A stretch of DNA of 64,000 bases from Corynebacterium diphtheriae (GCF_001457455.1 NZ_LN831026.1:1860001-1924000), one strand, 5' to 3'. Counted from the stretch's first letter, positions 1 through 9,655 are shown. Translations and numbers: made by a program. The notes: a model not told the origin generated them from the letters alone.

Positions 1-629
1 GCGAGACGGCCAGCTTCTGCGCCACTCATGTGCATGTCTGGGGCCTTACCTTCGCTGGTGGCACCCCATGTAGCCTCGCACAAAAACAGGTCAGCGTCAC
101 GTGCACAATCAATCAGATTTTCCGCATAGGCGGCGTCACCGGAATAGGCGATGACTTTCCCCGTGCGGGTTTCTTTTAGGCGCAGCGCATAGGAATCAAT
201 CGGGTGAATCGTCGGCCATGGGGTGATGGTCACTGCACCAAAGATCTCTTCTTTGCCAGGCTCCCATGGGATGAACGCGAACGTATCCGACATGTCATCC
301 ACTTTGTCAATGGAATTACTGCTCAGACGACCCAACACCACTGGTGCATCCTTCGGGCCCCCGCAGAGGTTTCGACCCGGCGCGGGTTGGGTGGGGTGGA
401 ATCGCCGCCACACCATCAGTGCAGGGAAATCCATGCAGTGATCGGCGTGCATGTGGGAGAACACCACGTGGGCGTCGTTAGGATCTTGAATCCGTTGGAG
501 TTCACCCATCACACCGTGGCCAAAGTCCATCGCAATGCTCGGGGAATTCTCGAACTGAATGAGGTAGCCGGAGGAAGGATTGTCTGGCGCACCTACGCTT
601 CCAGAACTTCCGAGAATGGTCAGCTTCAT
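1..629 (-). CDS. MBL-fold hydrolase, Rv1339-like cyclic-nucleotide phosphodiesterase (partial)
   Basis: The gene starts with ATG at 629 and runs off the left edge, so about 209 residues of its N-terminal part are visible. The protein begins MKLTILGSSGS and carries the metallo-beta-lactamase metal motif SHMHADH (His59, His61, Asp63, His64), which binds the two catalytic metals. It lies directly downstream of murI and a rhomboid gene, the same order as Rv1337-Rv1338-Rv1339 in M. tuberculosis. Rv1339 is described there as an atypical class II cAMP phosphodiesterase. From fold and synteny I infer a cytoplasmic cyclic-nucleotide phosphodiesterase. Other MBL hydrolase activities (for example RNase Z-like) are possible, and the C-terminal end is not visible. 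Confidence 0.85.
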   Translation of the reverse strand, partial: MKLTILGSSGSVGAPDNPSSGYLIQFENSPSIAMDFGHGVMGELQRIQDPNDAHVVFSHMHADHCMDFPALMVWRRFHPTQPAPGRNLCGGPKDAPVVLGRLSSNSIDKVDDMSDTFAFIPWEPGKEEIFGAVTITPWPTIHPIDSYALRLKETRTGKVIAYSGDAAYAENLIDCARDADLFLCEATWGATSEGKAPDMHMSGAEAGRL

Positions 630-681
630 GCTGCTAACATTGCCACGTTTTGATGTAAAAAGTGAACACAAGGAACGCACA

Positions 682-1479
682 TTACATACCCGCGAATTTT
701 TCCACGTTCGTCACATGAGGCCCCAAGAACCGCTCCGCCAACTGTGCGAACAGCACCGGATCCCCTGTCGATTCAAATGTCCGAACTGGTGTGGAATCCT
801 CGCTGGCCAGCATGTCTGCCATGCTCAACGTTTTAAAAACGTCCTTCGCAGTTTCTTCTGCCGACGACACCAACGTGACGCGATCGCCCATCGCCAGCTG
901 AATCACACCCGTCAGCAACGGGTAATGGGTGCACCCGAGCACCAAAGTATCCACGCCTGCGGCTTGCAGAGGTTCCACATATCCTTGCGCAACCCCCAAG
1001 ATCTGCCGGCCCGACGTTATGCCACGTTCTACAAAGCTGACAAAACTTGGGCACGCCTGTGCATGCACCTCAACCGAGGGGCTCGCCGCAAATAGTTCTT
1101 GATACGCCCCCGACTTAATGGTGCCTTCTGTACCAATCACACCGATTTTTCCGTTGCGGGTTGTTGAGACAGCCCTGCGCACTGCGGGAAGAATCACGCC
1201 TAAGACGGGGACGTCGAAACGCTCCCGAAGGTCCCGCAATGCCGCCGACGTTGCCGTGTTGCACGCAATCACGATCATCTTGCAGCCACGACGCACTAAT
1301 TCCTCGCCGATAGCCAGCGACAACTCCCGAACTTGGGCGATAGGCTTTGGCCCATACGGACTGTTAGCGGTATCTCCGATATAAATCACCGACTCGTTGG
1401 GCAGCTGCTCCATAATCACTCGCGCAACGGTCAGTCCGCCGACACCAGAATCGAAAATCCCAATCGGTGCGTTATTCAC
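682..1479 (-). CDS. murI: Glutamate racemase
   Basis: This 265-residue protein converts L- to D-glutamate for peptidoglycan precursors in the cytoplasm. The family signatures are clear: the N-terminal [13 protein letters not shown], the first catalytic Cys in [12 protein letters not shown] (about residue 73), and the second in [11 protein letters not shown] (about residue 183). Length is typical. The start is GTG at 1479, which overlaps the stop of the upstream rhomboid gene by 4 bases (GTGA), so the two are probably translationally coupled. It forms part of a minus-strand run with the rhomboid, P1 peptidase, DUF2017 and clpS genes. Confidence 0.97.
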   Translation of the reverse strand: MNNAPIGIFDSGVGGLTVARVIMEQLPNESVIYIGDTANSPYGPKPIAQVRELSLAIGEELVRRGCKMIVIACNTATSAALRDLRERFDVPVLGVILPAVRRAVSTTRNGKIGVIGTEGTIKSGAYQELFAASPSVEVHAQACPSFVSFVERGITSGRQILGVAQGYVEPLQAAGVDTLVLGCTHYPLLTGVIQLAMGDRVTLVSSAEETAKDVFKTLSMADMLASEDSTPVRTFESTGDPVLFAQLAERFLGPHVTNVEKFAGM

Positions 1480-2048
1480 TGCAATTCCTTCCTACGCGGT
1501 TTCGGATCATCCGACGAAATAGCAGCCCCCGCCACTACCCCGCCAACAGCCCCAAACAGGTGTGCCTGCCACGACACCCCAGGCTCCAGCGGCAGCACAC
1601 CCCACACCAAGCCGCCATACATAAACGCCAAGACCACGCCTAGCGCCGCGTGTGCGAGGCTGCGATTAAAAATTCCTCGCACCACAAGATACGCCAGCCA
1701 GCCATAAATCATTCCCGATGCACCAATATGGCTTGTACCGATCCCGCCGAAAATCCACGTGCCTAAGCCGCCAACCACAGCGACGATAAACGCAACCTCC
1801 CAAAACGCCCGCTTGCCAGACAAACCGACGAAGAACGCGAAGATCGCGCCGGGAACAGTATTGGCCATGAGGTGGGCTTGGCTGCCATGGATGAATGGCG
1901 AGGTGAAAATATGCCACACGCTGGGGATATCTAGCGGATGGATGCCGAGGATCTGCGCTAGGTAGCCGCCAAAGAAGACGATATTGACAATGTGGACGGC
2001 CCAGATTGTTATGACGTAGCCGAGGGCTGCAAGCACGCCTGTTTTCAT
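1476..2048 (-). CDS. Rhomboid family intramembrane serine protease
   Basis: A 190-residue multi-pass membrane protein. The rhomboid catalytic serine motif is present as [10 protein letters not shown] (Ser111), and the partner histidine lies in SWQAHLFG (His163). An early HLMANT stretch (His59) matches the conserved HxxxN of loop/TM2. About six hydrophobic segments can be counted. Rhomboids cleave transmembrane substrates inside the lipid bilayer; the substrate here is unknown. It corresponds in position to Rv1337, next to murI. It follows the P1 peptidase gene, whose stop overlaps its start by about 4 bases, and it overlaps murI by 4 bases. Confidence 0.93.
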   Translation of the reverse strand: MKTGVLAALGYVITIWAVHIVNIVFFGGYLAQILGIHPLDIPSVWHIFTSPFIHGSQAHLMANTVPGAIFAFFVGLSGKRAFWEVAFIVAVVGGLGTWIFGGIGTSHIGASGMIYGWLAYLVVRGIFNRSLAHAALGVVLAFMYGGLVWGVLPLEPGVSWQAHLFGAVGGVVAGAAISSDDPKPRRKELQ

Positions 2049-2977
2049 TCGACCACCGCGATTTCCGATAGTGCTGTCATCCCGTATGCCGATGTTGCGT
2101 TGACCACTGCGGACACGATTGCTTGGGCTACCACTTCCGCCGCTGCGCGCGATAGCTGTGCCAGCGTATCGACGTCCACACCAGCGCCGTCACCCGTCGA
2201 AATAGCAAACAGCGTGTCCCCGTCCAACGGCGAGTGGGCAGGTCGAATTGCCACAGCAATCCCGTCGTGGCCGACCATGGCGAGCCGTTGCGCTTGTGCT
2301 TTGGTTACCGGCGCATCAGTGGCGATCACACCAATGGTCGTATTGAGCTTAGTTTCTAGGCCCTTGAGCTGGGAGAACTTCTCCGGATCTACGCGCACGT
2401 CAGGATCAGCCCACAGGCGGCCGCTGCGTGGATCCACCACGGAACCCACTGGATTGGCCACCACACCAGCGGCAACCACATAATCCCCCACGCGTTGCGA
2501 CGCCTGCCCAAACCCGCCCCTGAGCACACCTGCGGTAGCAGCGCAGCCAGCACCAACCGAGCCCACTGCGGTGGCCGAACCGCCATCGAAAGCATCGTGG
2601 ACTGCTGCTTCACCATCGGCAGCCGTTGGCCGGTGGTACGGATCCCCTACTAGTAGATCGAAGATCACAGCCCCTGGCACAATGGGCACGCTTACCCCAC
2701 CGGGCACGGGGAACCCAATGCCACGCGAATCGAGTGTGCGCATCACACCATCCGCGGTGGCAAGACCAAACGCTGATCCACCTGATAGCACCACGGCATG
2801 GACTCGCTGCACTGTGTTGTGCGGCTCCAACAGATCTGTTTCTCTCGTACCTGGTCCGCCACCGCGAACATCTACAGCGCCGATTGCAGACTCAGGCGTT
2901 ACGACCACGGTGCAGCCCGTATCGCCAAGGCTGCGGTGGCCGACGAGCACGCCGAGGACGTCGATAAGCCCGCCCAT
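2045..2977 (-). CDS. P1 family peptidase (DmpA/EndoType, Rv1333-like)
   Basis: About 310 residues, starting MGGLIDVLGVLVGH. I chose the ATG at 2977 because it overlaps the stop of the DUF2017 gene by one base (TAATG), a normal coupling arrangement; an upstream in-frame start at 3034 would run deep into that gene. The protein has the GxxVGHRSLGDTGCTVV opening and the VVLSGGSAFGLATADGV block typical of the P1 (DmpA/endo-type 6-aminohexanoate oligomer hydrolase) family of self-processing N-terminal nucleophile hydrolases. A GG(L/V)VANPVGSV-type segment is also seen. The natural substrate is unknown. The orthologous position is Rv1333. Confidence 0.88.
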   Translation of the reverse strand: MGGLIDVLGVLVGHRSLGDTGCTVVVTPESAIGAVDVRGGGPGTRETDLLEPHNTVQRVHAVVLSGGSAFGLATADGVMRTLDSRGIGFPVPGGVSVPIVPGAVIFDLLVGDPYHRPTAADGEAAVHDAFDGGSATAVGSVGAGCAATAGVLRGGFGQASQRVGDYVVAAGVVANPVGSVVDPRSGRLWADPDVRVDPEKFSQLKGLETKLNTTIGVIATDAPVTKAQAQRLAMVGHDGIAVAIRPAHSPLDGDTLFAISTGDGAGVDVDTLAQLSRAAAEVVAQAIVSAVVNATSAYGMTALSEIAVVE

Positions 2978-3513
2978 TAATCTAGCGACCCCATCATTGC
3001 CGTGAGCAGGGATTCCTGTGCAAAAGCAAGCCACTCGACGAGCGCGTCACGATCTTCCGTATCCTGTACCTCACTCGAAGCTAGGTACAGGCGAATGTCG
3101 TTGAGGCCAGCCACCCACGCTTGGGCTTCCTCCTCGGTGACGGTGACAAACACACTGCCGTCCGGCCCGAGCGCTTGGCCAATGGTTTGCAGGTTGGCGA
3201 GCTTGGCGCGCGTGATGTCGTTTTCGTGAAGACTTCGCAGCAACGAATTATCACCGTCGAATTCTTCATCGCCTTGCATCTCAAAATCTGGTAGCAGCCG
3301 CGCAAGACCTGGGTCTTCCGGTGCCTCAGTATGCCCACCACCCATGCCAGTTAACTCTGCCAGCTCGTCTTTGGGTGCCGACTGTGCTCGCGAAATAAGA
3401 ACTTCCGATATGTTGGCCGCTAGGTTTCCCAGCACTTCCCGCTCAATTGGCTCGAGCGTACATTGATACCGAGCCCCCTTGAACAGGCCTTTTTTCTTTT
3501 TCCAGGCTTCCAC
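2977..3513 (-). CDS. DUF2017 family protein
   Basis: A 178-residue soluble acidic protein without a signal or membrane segment. It has the DUF2017 pattern: an N-terminal basic stretch (MEAWKKKKGLFKGARY), a YQCTLEPIEREVLGNLA segment, and a conserved WVAGLNDIRLYLASS motif near the C-terminus. Members occur almost only in actinobacteria and always beside clpS, as here and in M. tuberculosis (the Rv1331-Rv1332 region). Function is unknown; the constant linkage to the ClpS adaptor suggests a role in regulated proteolysis, which is inference. It ends one base into the P1 peptidase start codon. Confidence 0.88.
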   Translation of the reverse strand: MEAWKKKKGLFKGARYQCTLEPIEREVLGNLAANISEVLISRAQSAPKDELAELTGMGGGHTEAPEDPGLARLLPDFEMQGDEEFDGDNSLLRSLHENDITRAKLANLQTIGQALGPDGSVFVTVTEEEAQAWVAGLNDIRLYLASSEVQDTEDRDALVEWLAFAQESLLTAMMGSLD

Positions 3514-3529
3514 GCCGGTTTGTCCTTTC

Positions 3530-3871
3530 CTAGCCGCCTTGCTGCATTGTGGCCCAAAGACCTGCTGTGTGCAGCTTTTTCACGTCGGCTTCTACTTTGT
3601 CTCGCTCACCAGAAGAAACCACAGCTTTGCCTTCGGTATGCACTTGCATCATCAGCTCTGTGGCTCTCTTCTTGCTGTATCCGAGAATTGTTTGGAACAC
3701 ATAGGTGACGTAGCTCATCAGGTTGACTGGGTCGTCCCACACGATGCACATCCACGGCAGATTCTCACTGGATGCCACTTCGACGGCCATTTCCTCATCA
3801 AGAGAGGGGGTAGCCATGGGTGAAGAAAGCACCACGTCAGGGGCATTCACGTTATTCGTCGCGCCATACAT
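3530..3871 (-). CDS. clpS: ATP-dependent Clp protease adaptor ClpS
   Basis: A 113-residue adaptor that delivers N-degron substrates to ClpAP/ClpCP. The core [23 protein letters not shown] contains the conserved DDP-x-N motif that binds destabilising N-terminal residues. The helical segment [19 protein letters not shown] and the tail AGLWATMQ follow as in the family. About 35 N-terminal residues form a variable extension. The gene is 16 bases upstream of the DUF2017 gene on the same strand and divergent from pncB, with about 60 bases between their starts. Confidence 0.95.
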   Translation of the reverse strand: MYGATNNVNAPDVVLSSPMATPSLDEEMAVEVASSENLPWMCIVWDDPVNLMSYVTYVFQTILGYSKKRATELMMQVHTEGKAVVSSGERDKVEADVKKLHTAGLWATMQQGG

Positions 3872-3932
3872 AGTTCACCAGCCTAGTAGGTATTGCCACC
3901 GTCACGTTGTTTCGGGGGCTAAGCTGTGAGTC

Positions 3933-5246
3933 GTGACTCATAATCAATCCACTGCGCTTCTCACCGACATGTATGAGCTGACCATGTTGCAGTCAGCGCT
4001 TGCCGACGGCACCGCAGAGCGCCAATGCACTTTCGAGGTCTTCGGTCGACGTCTTCCTAACGAGCGCCGCTATGGCGTTGTCGCAGGTACGCCCCGTGTA
4101 CTCGAAGCTGTTCAAAACTTCCGTTTCACCGAAGCTCAGCTTGCCAGCCTGACATTCCTCAACGACACCACCCTCGAATACCTGCGTAACTACCGCTTCG
4201 CAGGACATATCGACGGCTACCGCGAGGGCGAACTGTACTTCCCACATTCCCCCATTTTGACCGTTCGTGGCACCTTCGCCGAATGCGTGATCCTCGAAAC
4301 CGTCATCTTGTCCATCATGAATGCAGACTCCGCCGTGGCAACTGCAGCAGCTCGCATGGTCACCGCCGCCGATGGCCGTACCATTATCGAGATGGGTTCT
4401 CGTCGAACTCACGAATACGCAGCTGTCACTGCAACCCGTGCAGCCTATCTTGCAGGTTTTAGTGCTACTTCCAATTTGGAAGCCGTGCACCGGTATGGCA
4501 TTCCAGGTTCTGGAACGGCGGCCCATGCGTGGACGCTTTTGCATGTTAACGAGGATGGCACGCCCAATGAGAAGAGTGCTTTCGAGTCTCAGGTGAAAGC
4601 CCAGGGCACTGGGACTACTTTGCTCATCGACACCTATGACATTGCTCAAGGTGTGCGCAATGCAATCGAGGTGGCTGGCCCCGAGCTCGGCGCAGTACGA
4701 ATCGACTCCGGCGATCTTGGCGTGATGACCCGTAAGATCCGTCAAGAGTTGGATAATCTTGGTGCTCATAACACTCAAATTGTGGTGTCCTCCGATCTTG
4801 ATGAATATGCCATCGCTGGTCTTCGCGGCAATCCAGTCGATGTTTTTGGTGTTGGCACATCTGTTGTTACTGGTTCCGGCGCTCCTACTGCTGGCATGGT
4901 GTACAAACTGGTGGAAGTCGATGGCAATCCTGTTTCTAAACGCTCCCGTGGCAAAGGAATGCTCGGTGGCGCTAAGCGTGCAGCCCGTACTCACCGTGCG
5001 TCTGGAACCGCTGTGGAAGAACTCGTGTTCCCTTATGAACATCCAGTCCCCCAGGTTGGCACTCTCACGTCGGTAGAGCTCACCATCCCACTCATGCGTG
5101 ATGGCGTGGTCGTGGAGGGGCTTCCTACTTTGGAAGAATCCCGTGCTTACTTGGCCCAGCAACTCGTCACCATCCCTTGGGAAGGATTGGCTTTAAGCCG
5201 AGACGAACCTGTCTTGGCAACTCGCCATGTGGGATTCGATCAGTAA
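3933..5246 (+). CDS. pncB: Nicotinate phosphoribosyltransferase
   Basis: A 437-residue enzyme that makes nicotinate mononucleotide from nicotinate and PRPP in NAD salvage. Signatures are TALLTDMYELTMLQSAL at the N-terminus, the central EMGSRRTHEY block with its phospho-accepting His (about residue 166), and the VRIDSGDLGVMTRKIR and DVFGVGTSVVTG phosphate-binding segments. The start is GTG at 3933, which begins MTHNQSTALLTD. It is divergent from clpS and is followed by dinG on the same strand, the arrangement also found at Rv1330c-Rv1329c. Confidence 0.97.
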   Translation: MTHNQSTALLTDMYELTMLQSALADGTAERQCTFEVFGRRLPNERRYGVVAGTPRVLEAVQNFRFTEAQLASLTFLNDTTLEYLRNYRFAGHIDGYREGELYFPHSPILTVRGTFAECVILETVILSIMNADSAVATAAARMVTAADGRTIIEMGSRRTHEYAAVTATRAAYLAGFSATSNLEAVHRYGIPGSGTAAHAWTLLHVNEDGTPNEKSAFESQVKAQGTGTTLLIDTYDIAQGVRNAIEVAGPELGAVRIDSGDLGVMTRKIRQELDNLGAHNTQIVVSSDLDEYAIAGLRGNPVDVFGVGTSVVTGSGAPTAGMVYKLVEVDGNPVSKRSRGKGMLGGAKRAARTHRASGTAVEELVFPYEHPVPQVGTLTSVELTIPLMRDGVVVEGLPTLEESRAYLAQQLVTIPWEGLALSRDEPVLATRHVGFDQ

Positions 5247-5277
5247 CTTTTAGCTGCCACGCCGTACCATATTCGGC

Positions 5278-7245
5278 ATGAGCTCCGTTTCCCCATTGGT
5301 AGTTTCCACTGACGAACTTCTCAGTGCAGCTGTTGCTGCATTGGGAGGTTCTACGCGTAAAGGCCAAGTTTCGATGGCCAACGCCGTGACCAACGCTTTG
5401 GAAACGGAACGCCATTTGGCTGTTCAAGCTGGGACCGGCACGGGCAAGTCGCTTGCTTATTTGGTTCCGGCAATTCGGCATGCGCAAGCCACCAACACCA
5501 CAGTCGTTGTTTCTACAGCAACGATTGCCTTGCAACGCCAGCTCGTTGACCGCGATCTGCCACGTCTGGCGGACGCTTTGGAGCCTTTGTTGGAGCGTCG
5601 CCCAACCTTTGCCATCATGAAGGGTCGTGCGAACTATCTTTGCATGAACAAAATTGCAGCAGTTGAAGGCCCAGAAGATGCTCTGATTGATGAAGAAGAC
5701 ATCTCGTGGTTGGGAAAGCACGTTGCTCGTATCCACGAATGGGCCAATGACACCGAAACCGGTGATCGCGATAGCCTCGAACCGGGTGTTCCTGATTTGG
5801 CGTGGCGCCAAGTCAGTGTTTCTGCTCAAGAATGTATTGGTGCTTCGCGTTGCCCTCATGGTGAAGACTGTTTTGCGGAACGAGCCCGCAAAAAGGCACA
5901 TGAGGTAGATGTGATCGTAACCAACCACGCATTGCTGGCGATTGATGCTTTGTCCGAGGTCAATGTATTGCCCGAGCATGATGTTGTGATCGTGGATGAG
6001 GCTCATGAGCTCGACGGCCGAATCACAGCAGTGGCAACCAATGAAATCGGTGTGACAGCGTTGTCGATGTCTGCACGACGCGCCGGCAAACTCGGTGCTA
6101 ATGGCAAAGACGAAAAAGTCGTTGACATCGCTAAAGAGTGGGAAGACGAGATGTTGACCATTGAGTCTGGTCGCATTACTGATCTTCCCGATTCGTTGCG
6201 GTCCCAGCTGGTATCCCTTCGCGACGCTTTGTGGTCCCTGCGCGATCAAGTCAGCCACGCTCCCGACGGCGAGGCCGCAAACGATCCTGAACGGCATGCC
6301 GAACGCATGTCCCTGTCTAATCACCTGAACGACCAGCATGATTCCGTCGTCCGTATTTTGGAGGTGTTCGAAGCCGAAGACCCCAGCACTCACGATGACG
6401 TAGTGTGGGTCATCCACGATGAGCGTCGAGGCGTCATGCTCAAAGTCGCCCCACTGTCGGTCGCCGGTTTGCTGCATACGCGCCTTTTCGGTGAAAACAC
6501 TGTGGTCTTGGCCTCGGCTACGTTGACCATCGGCGGTAATTTCAATGCCATGGCTGCTAGCTGGGGTTTGCCTAAAGGAACATGGGATTCCCTCGATGCC
6601 GGTACGCCTTTTGATCCAGCAAAGTCGGGCATTTTGTACACGGCGCGCCATCTCCCCGATCCAGGGCGTGATGGGCTGTCTCCGGAAACACTCGACGAAA
6701 TCTACAATCTGATTATGGCGGCGGGCGGGCGCACTTTGGGATTGTTTTCTTCTAAACGCGCAGCTGTTCAAGCTACCGAAGAGATGCGCAAGCGCTTGCC
6801 CTTCGATGTCCTGTGCCAAGGCGATGACTCGACGGGGGCCTTGGTATCGCAGTTCTCCAAACAGGAAAACACCTGTTTGTTTGGCACATTGAGCCTCTGG
6901 CAGGGAGTAGATGTTCCTGGTAAATCGTGTTCCTTGGTGATTATCGACAGAATTCCATTTCCACGCCCTGATGATCCGCTGTTGCAAGCCCGAAAGGAAG
7001 CAGCTGATGCCGATGGCCGTAACGGTTTCATGGAAGTTGCTGCTACGCATGCGGCGTTGCTCATGGCACAAGGTGCTGGCCGTTTGCTGCGCCACGTCAC
7101 TGACCGCGGAGTCGTCGCAATTTTGGATACCCGCATTGTAAAGAAGCGTTACGGTTCTTTCTTCTTGTCCTCTCTGCCTGCTTTTTGGCGCACAACAGAT
7201 TCTTCTGTAGTCCAAGGCGCTTTGAAACGATTGGTGCAAAAGTAA
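5278..7245 (+). CDS. dinG: DinG/XPD-like ATP-dependent DNA helicase
   Basis: A 655-residue superfamily 2 helicase of the DinG/XPD type, acting in DNA repair and in resolving R-loops or other structures. Walker A is AGTGTGKSLAYLVPA near residue 50 and the DEAH box is VVIVDEAHELDG near residue 240. Cysteines around NYLCMNKI, CIGASRCPHGEDC are placed between motifs I and II and fit a 4Fe-4S cluster domain. The C-terminal motif GAGRLLRHVTDRGVVAILD is the usual motif VI. Starts at ATG 5278, 31 bases after pncB; a GNAT gene begins 1 base after its stop. Confidence 0.95.
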   Translation: MSSVSPLVVSTDELLSAAVAALGGSTRKGQVSMANAVTNALETERHLAVQAGTGTGKSLAYLVPAIRHAQATNTTVVVSTATIALQRQLVDRDLPRLADALEPLLERRPTFAIMKGRANYLCMNKIAAVEGPEDALIDEEDISWLGKHVARIHEWANDTETGDRDSLEPGVPDLAWRQVSVSAQECIGASRCPHGEDCFAERARKKAHEVDVIVTNHALLAIDALSEVNVLPEHDVVIVDEAHELDGRITAVATNEIGVTALSMSARRAGKLGANGKDEKVVDIAKEWEDEMLTIESGRITDLPDSLRSQLVSLRDALWSLRDQVSHAPDGEAANDPERHAERMSLSNHLNDQHDSVVRILEVFEAEDPSTHDDVVWVIHDERRGVMLKVAPLSVAGLLHTRLFGENTVVLASATLTIGGNFNAMAASWGLPKGTWDSLDAGTPFDPAKSGILYTARHLPDPGRDGLSPETLDEIYNLIMAAGGRTLGLFSSKRAAVQATEEMRKRLPFDVLCQGDDSTGALVSQFSKQENTCLFGTLSLWQGVDVPGKSCSLVIIDRIPFPRPDDPLLQARKEAADADGRNGFMEVAATHAALLMAQGAGRLLRHVTDRGVVAILDTRIVKKRYGSFFLSSLPAFWRTTDSSVVQGALKRLVQK

Positions 7246-7246
7246 A

Positions 7247-7774
7247 ATGTGGCCAACACACGACCTTCCCATTCTGAGTAACAAGTCGCTTATCTTGCGA
7301 AAACTCCAGATCGAAGACACACCTCGTTTAGTTGAGCTGGCCCAAGATCCAGCTATGCGTAATTTCACAACAATCCCCTCCCCTTTTACTGTGGAAAACG
7401 CCCTAGAGTTCATTTCTTCTAGTTCAGTTCCCACCGATTCTCTTGTTCGATGGGCAATCGCGACTGCGGATAAGCCCAGCATCTACCTAGGCACTATCGA
7501 GCTGCGTGCGCAGTCCCCCATTTGCGTCGATATTGGTTATTCACTTCACCCCCACGCCCGCGGCCTCGGCATTATGCCGAAGGCTGTAAGGCTAGTAAGC
7601 AACTACGCGTTGTCAGTCGGATTTCACCGCGTCGAAATTAAAATACGTACTTCAAATGTTGCCTCAAGACGTGCTACTGAGCGCGCTGGAGCAACTTTCG
7701 AAGGTATCGCACATAAAGCCGAACTTCATCGCGGTTCCATCTATGATTTAGCAATATACTCGATCACTTCTTAA
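7247..7774 (+). CDS. GNAT family N-acetyltransferase (RimJ/RimL type)
   Basis: A 175-residue protein with the RimJ/RimL-like layout: an N-terminal LILRKLQIEDTPRLVELAQDPAM block, the GTIEL strand, the acetyl-CoA loop HPHARGLGIMPKAV, and the ending NVASRRATERAGATFEGIAH that is typical of this subgroup. It probably transfers an acetyl group from acetyl-CoA to a protein or small amine; the substrate cannot be read from the sequence. Its ATG lies one base after the dinG stop codon, so it is likely cotranscribed with dinG. Confidence 0.88.
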   Translation: MWPTHDLPILSNKSLILRKLQIEDTPRLVELAQDPAMRNFTTIPSPFTVENALEFISSSSVPTDSLVRWAIATADKPSIYLGTIELRAQSPICVDIGYSLHPHARGLGIMPKAVRLVSNYALSVGFHRVEIKIRTSNVASRRATERAGATFEGIAHKAELHRGSIYDLAIYSITS

Positions 7775-7863
7775 GTTACCCCCATTTGTTCGAATGCTCT
7801 TTCGGGTGTCAAGTCCCTGCGATACACTCGCAACCACCATGAACAACCAGGGGGCTACACATC

Positions 7864-8964
7864 ATGAACACCACAGGAGAAACCACACAACCGTTCTACA
7901 GTCACTGCGACATGAACGACCCACTTTGCCGCGCCGAACGACTACGCATCCAATTCGACTACTACCGCTGGCACAGCCTACAACCCGATGACAACGACGA
8001 CGTTGACACCTACACCGCAGACATCGCCACCCGCATCGGCAAAACCCAACGCTACGTCTGCGACCACCTCGACGCCATCTACTACCTCACCCAACTCCCA
8101 CAACTCCACACCCTCTACCAACAACTCTGGCACCTCGACGACACCCGACTTATCACCATCACCAGAATCATCTCCGCACTACCTACCACCTACTATGACG
8201 CCATCGACACCCACCTGACACGCTGGCTCACACCCACCCAACCAGCACAAACCATCCCCAGTACCAGGGCCATTACCCGATTCCTACGCAAAACCATCAC
8301 CCACCTCGGCTACCACCTCGACAACACCCGAAAACCAGAACAATACGTCTACATCTACGACGCCGGACACGGACTCGCAGGCATCGACGCCCTCATCCAC
8401 GCCGGTGTCGCAGAACTACTCGAGACCACCTTGCGCAATATCAAAAAGACTCATAGCTGCGATGACTCCACAGCCCTGCAACTTCTCCTAGAAGATAAAA
8501 CCAGTGTGGTGATCAACCTCTATGACACCGGCACCGGGATCACCTACACCCCGCAGGGAACAGCTCTGCCTCAGGTGCCTGAGCATCCTGTTATTCGTGT
8601 GCTCGGTGACGCTGATGTGGCTGTGTCGACTGGTTATCGGTTTACAGAGGCAATGCGTAGGTTTATTCAAGGACGTGATGGGGTGTGTCGTTTCCCTGGT
8701 TGTGGGGTGCCAGCACAGTGGTGCGATATTGACCATGTTGAAGAATATGATCTCGGTGGGGTTACCGGTGCGGTTAACGCTCAGTGTTTATGTCGGCATC
8801 ATCACAATGTGAAAACGTCTCGTCGGGTCGATTGTGAGATTGGTGCCGGTGGTGTGGTGACGTGGCAGATCGGTGATCGTAGGGTGGTTACCACACCGGA
8901 AGGGGTGCTAGCGGGGCAAACGTTTAGGCAACGCAGAGAAAAGAAAATCAAAAAAGCGGCATAG
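7864..8964 (+). CDS. DUF222 / HNH endonuclease-like protein
   Basis: A 366-residue protein with a helical DUF222 N-terminal part and a C-terminal HNH nuclease domain. The HNH core reads CRFPGCGVPAQWCDIDHVEE (residues about 279–298), then NAQCLCRHHHNVKT, with the expected zinc Cys pairs and catalytic His. Such proteins occur in several copies in corynebacteria and mycobacteria; their role is unclear and some travel with mobile DNA. The first half is built almost only from C-ending codons (ACC, CAC, CTC) whereas after about 8500 the codons turn GT-rich, a break that suggests mosaic origin. A start at ATG 7864 gives MNTTGETTQ. Confidence 0.85.
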   Translation: MNTTGETTQPFYSHCDMNDPLCRAERLRIQFDYYRWHSLQPDDNDDVDTYTADIATRIGKTQRYVCDHLDAIYYLTQLPQLHTLYQQLWHLDDTRLITITRIISALPTTYYDAIDTHLTRWLTPTQPAQTIPSTRAITRFLRKTITHLGYHLDNTRKPEQYVYIYDAGHGLAGIDALIHAGVAELLETTLRNIKKTHSCDDSTALQLLLEDKTSVVINLYDTGTGITYTPQGTALPQVPEHPVIRVLGDADVAVSTGYRFTEAMRRFIQGRDGVCRFPGCGVPAQWCDIDHVEEYDLGGVTGAVNAQCLCRHHHNVKTSRRVDCEIGAGGVVTWQIGDRRVVTTPEGVLAGQTFRQRREKKIKKAA

Positions 8965-9655
8965 GTAACGCCACAACCGTCAATGAGCTAGGAGCAACTT
9001 CTGTAAAACCCGCATCAATCACATGAACAGCACCCGGCTGCTCTGCTGCTTTACGGAACACATCAGAATCAACTTCCCGCACGCTCAGGCGGTAGCCTTG
9101 GTCTGCCCAACGCTCAACCCACTCAAAAGGTTGCGCTGCGGCAAGAAGCATCGACCCATGCCCAACTTGGGCTGCCGTTTTGCCTACAGACATGCCCAAA
9201 CCACGATCCACATACAACACCGGCCCCTCAGTGGGATCGGCAGGCGAATCAAAAGGAACATCGGTATGAGAAATCTGCAGTTTCTTCAACAACGGATCCA
9301 CCGAATCCACAGGCCCCGGCACAAAAGCACGAGCCTCCGCGGAACCAGAAACCGAAGAAACCCCTGGGAGCGTCGTCACGCGTTCCCACGCAGCGTTCCT
9401 ACCACGGCGCGCCACCTTCCGAATCCGATGGTCATACCACTGCTGCAATCGGTTGCCATACCACTCATCTGTCACTGATTCCTCACTCAAACAGCAAGCA
9501 ACAACCGCTTGAGCTGCAGCCTGCAAAATCTCGGAACGGGCAGGAGGATCATTCTTCGGAATATGAAGAGCAATCTGCATGGCCTGAACAGTAGGGTTTT
9601 CTTCCGTCCGCGACATCGACCGCAAACGGTCATAAGCAATACGTAAATTACTCAT
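8948..9655 (-). CDS. Peptidyl-tRNA hydrolase, PTH2 family
   Basis: About 235 residues from ATG at 9655 (MSNLRIAYDRLRSMSRTEEN); an upstream in-frame start would lie inside serB, so I do not use it. The C-terminal region LYVDRGLGMSVGKTAAQVGHGSMLLAAA is the PTH2 core, with Lys and the QVGHG motif, followed by an ALPMPLF end. PTH2 enzymes release peptides from peptidyl-tRNA that has dropped off ribosomes. The N-terminal 100 residues are an actinobacterial addition of unknown purpose. The start overlaps the serB stop by 8 bases, so the two are coupled. Its 3' end overlaps the convergent HNH gene by 17 bases. Confidence 0.85.
   Translation of the reverse strand: MSNLRIAYDRLRSMSRTEENPTVQAMQIALHIPKNDPPARSEILQAAAQAVVACCLSEESVTDEWYGNRLQQWYDHRIRKVARRGRNAAWERVTTLPGVSSVSGSAEARAFVPGPVDSVDPLLKKLQISHTDVPFDSPADPTEGPVLYVDRGLGMSVGKTAAQVGHGSMLLAAAQPFEWVERWADQGYRLSVREVDSDVFRKAAEQPGAVHVIDAGFTEVAPSSLTVVALPMPLF

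Noticed and set aside
3993..5162. A 389-codon minus-strand frame opposite pncB
   Set aside because: Shadow of pncB; Cys/His-rich translation with no family pattern.
5167..7482. A 771-codon open frame on the minus strand opposite pncB end, dinG and the GNAT gene
   Set aside because: It is a shadow frame: the plus-strand genes have clear helicase and GNAT motifs and the minus-strand translation resembles no protein.
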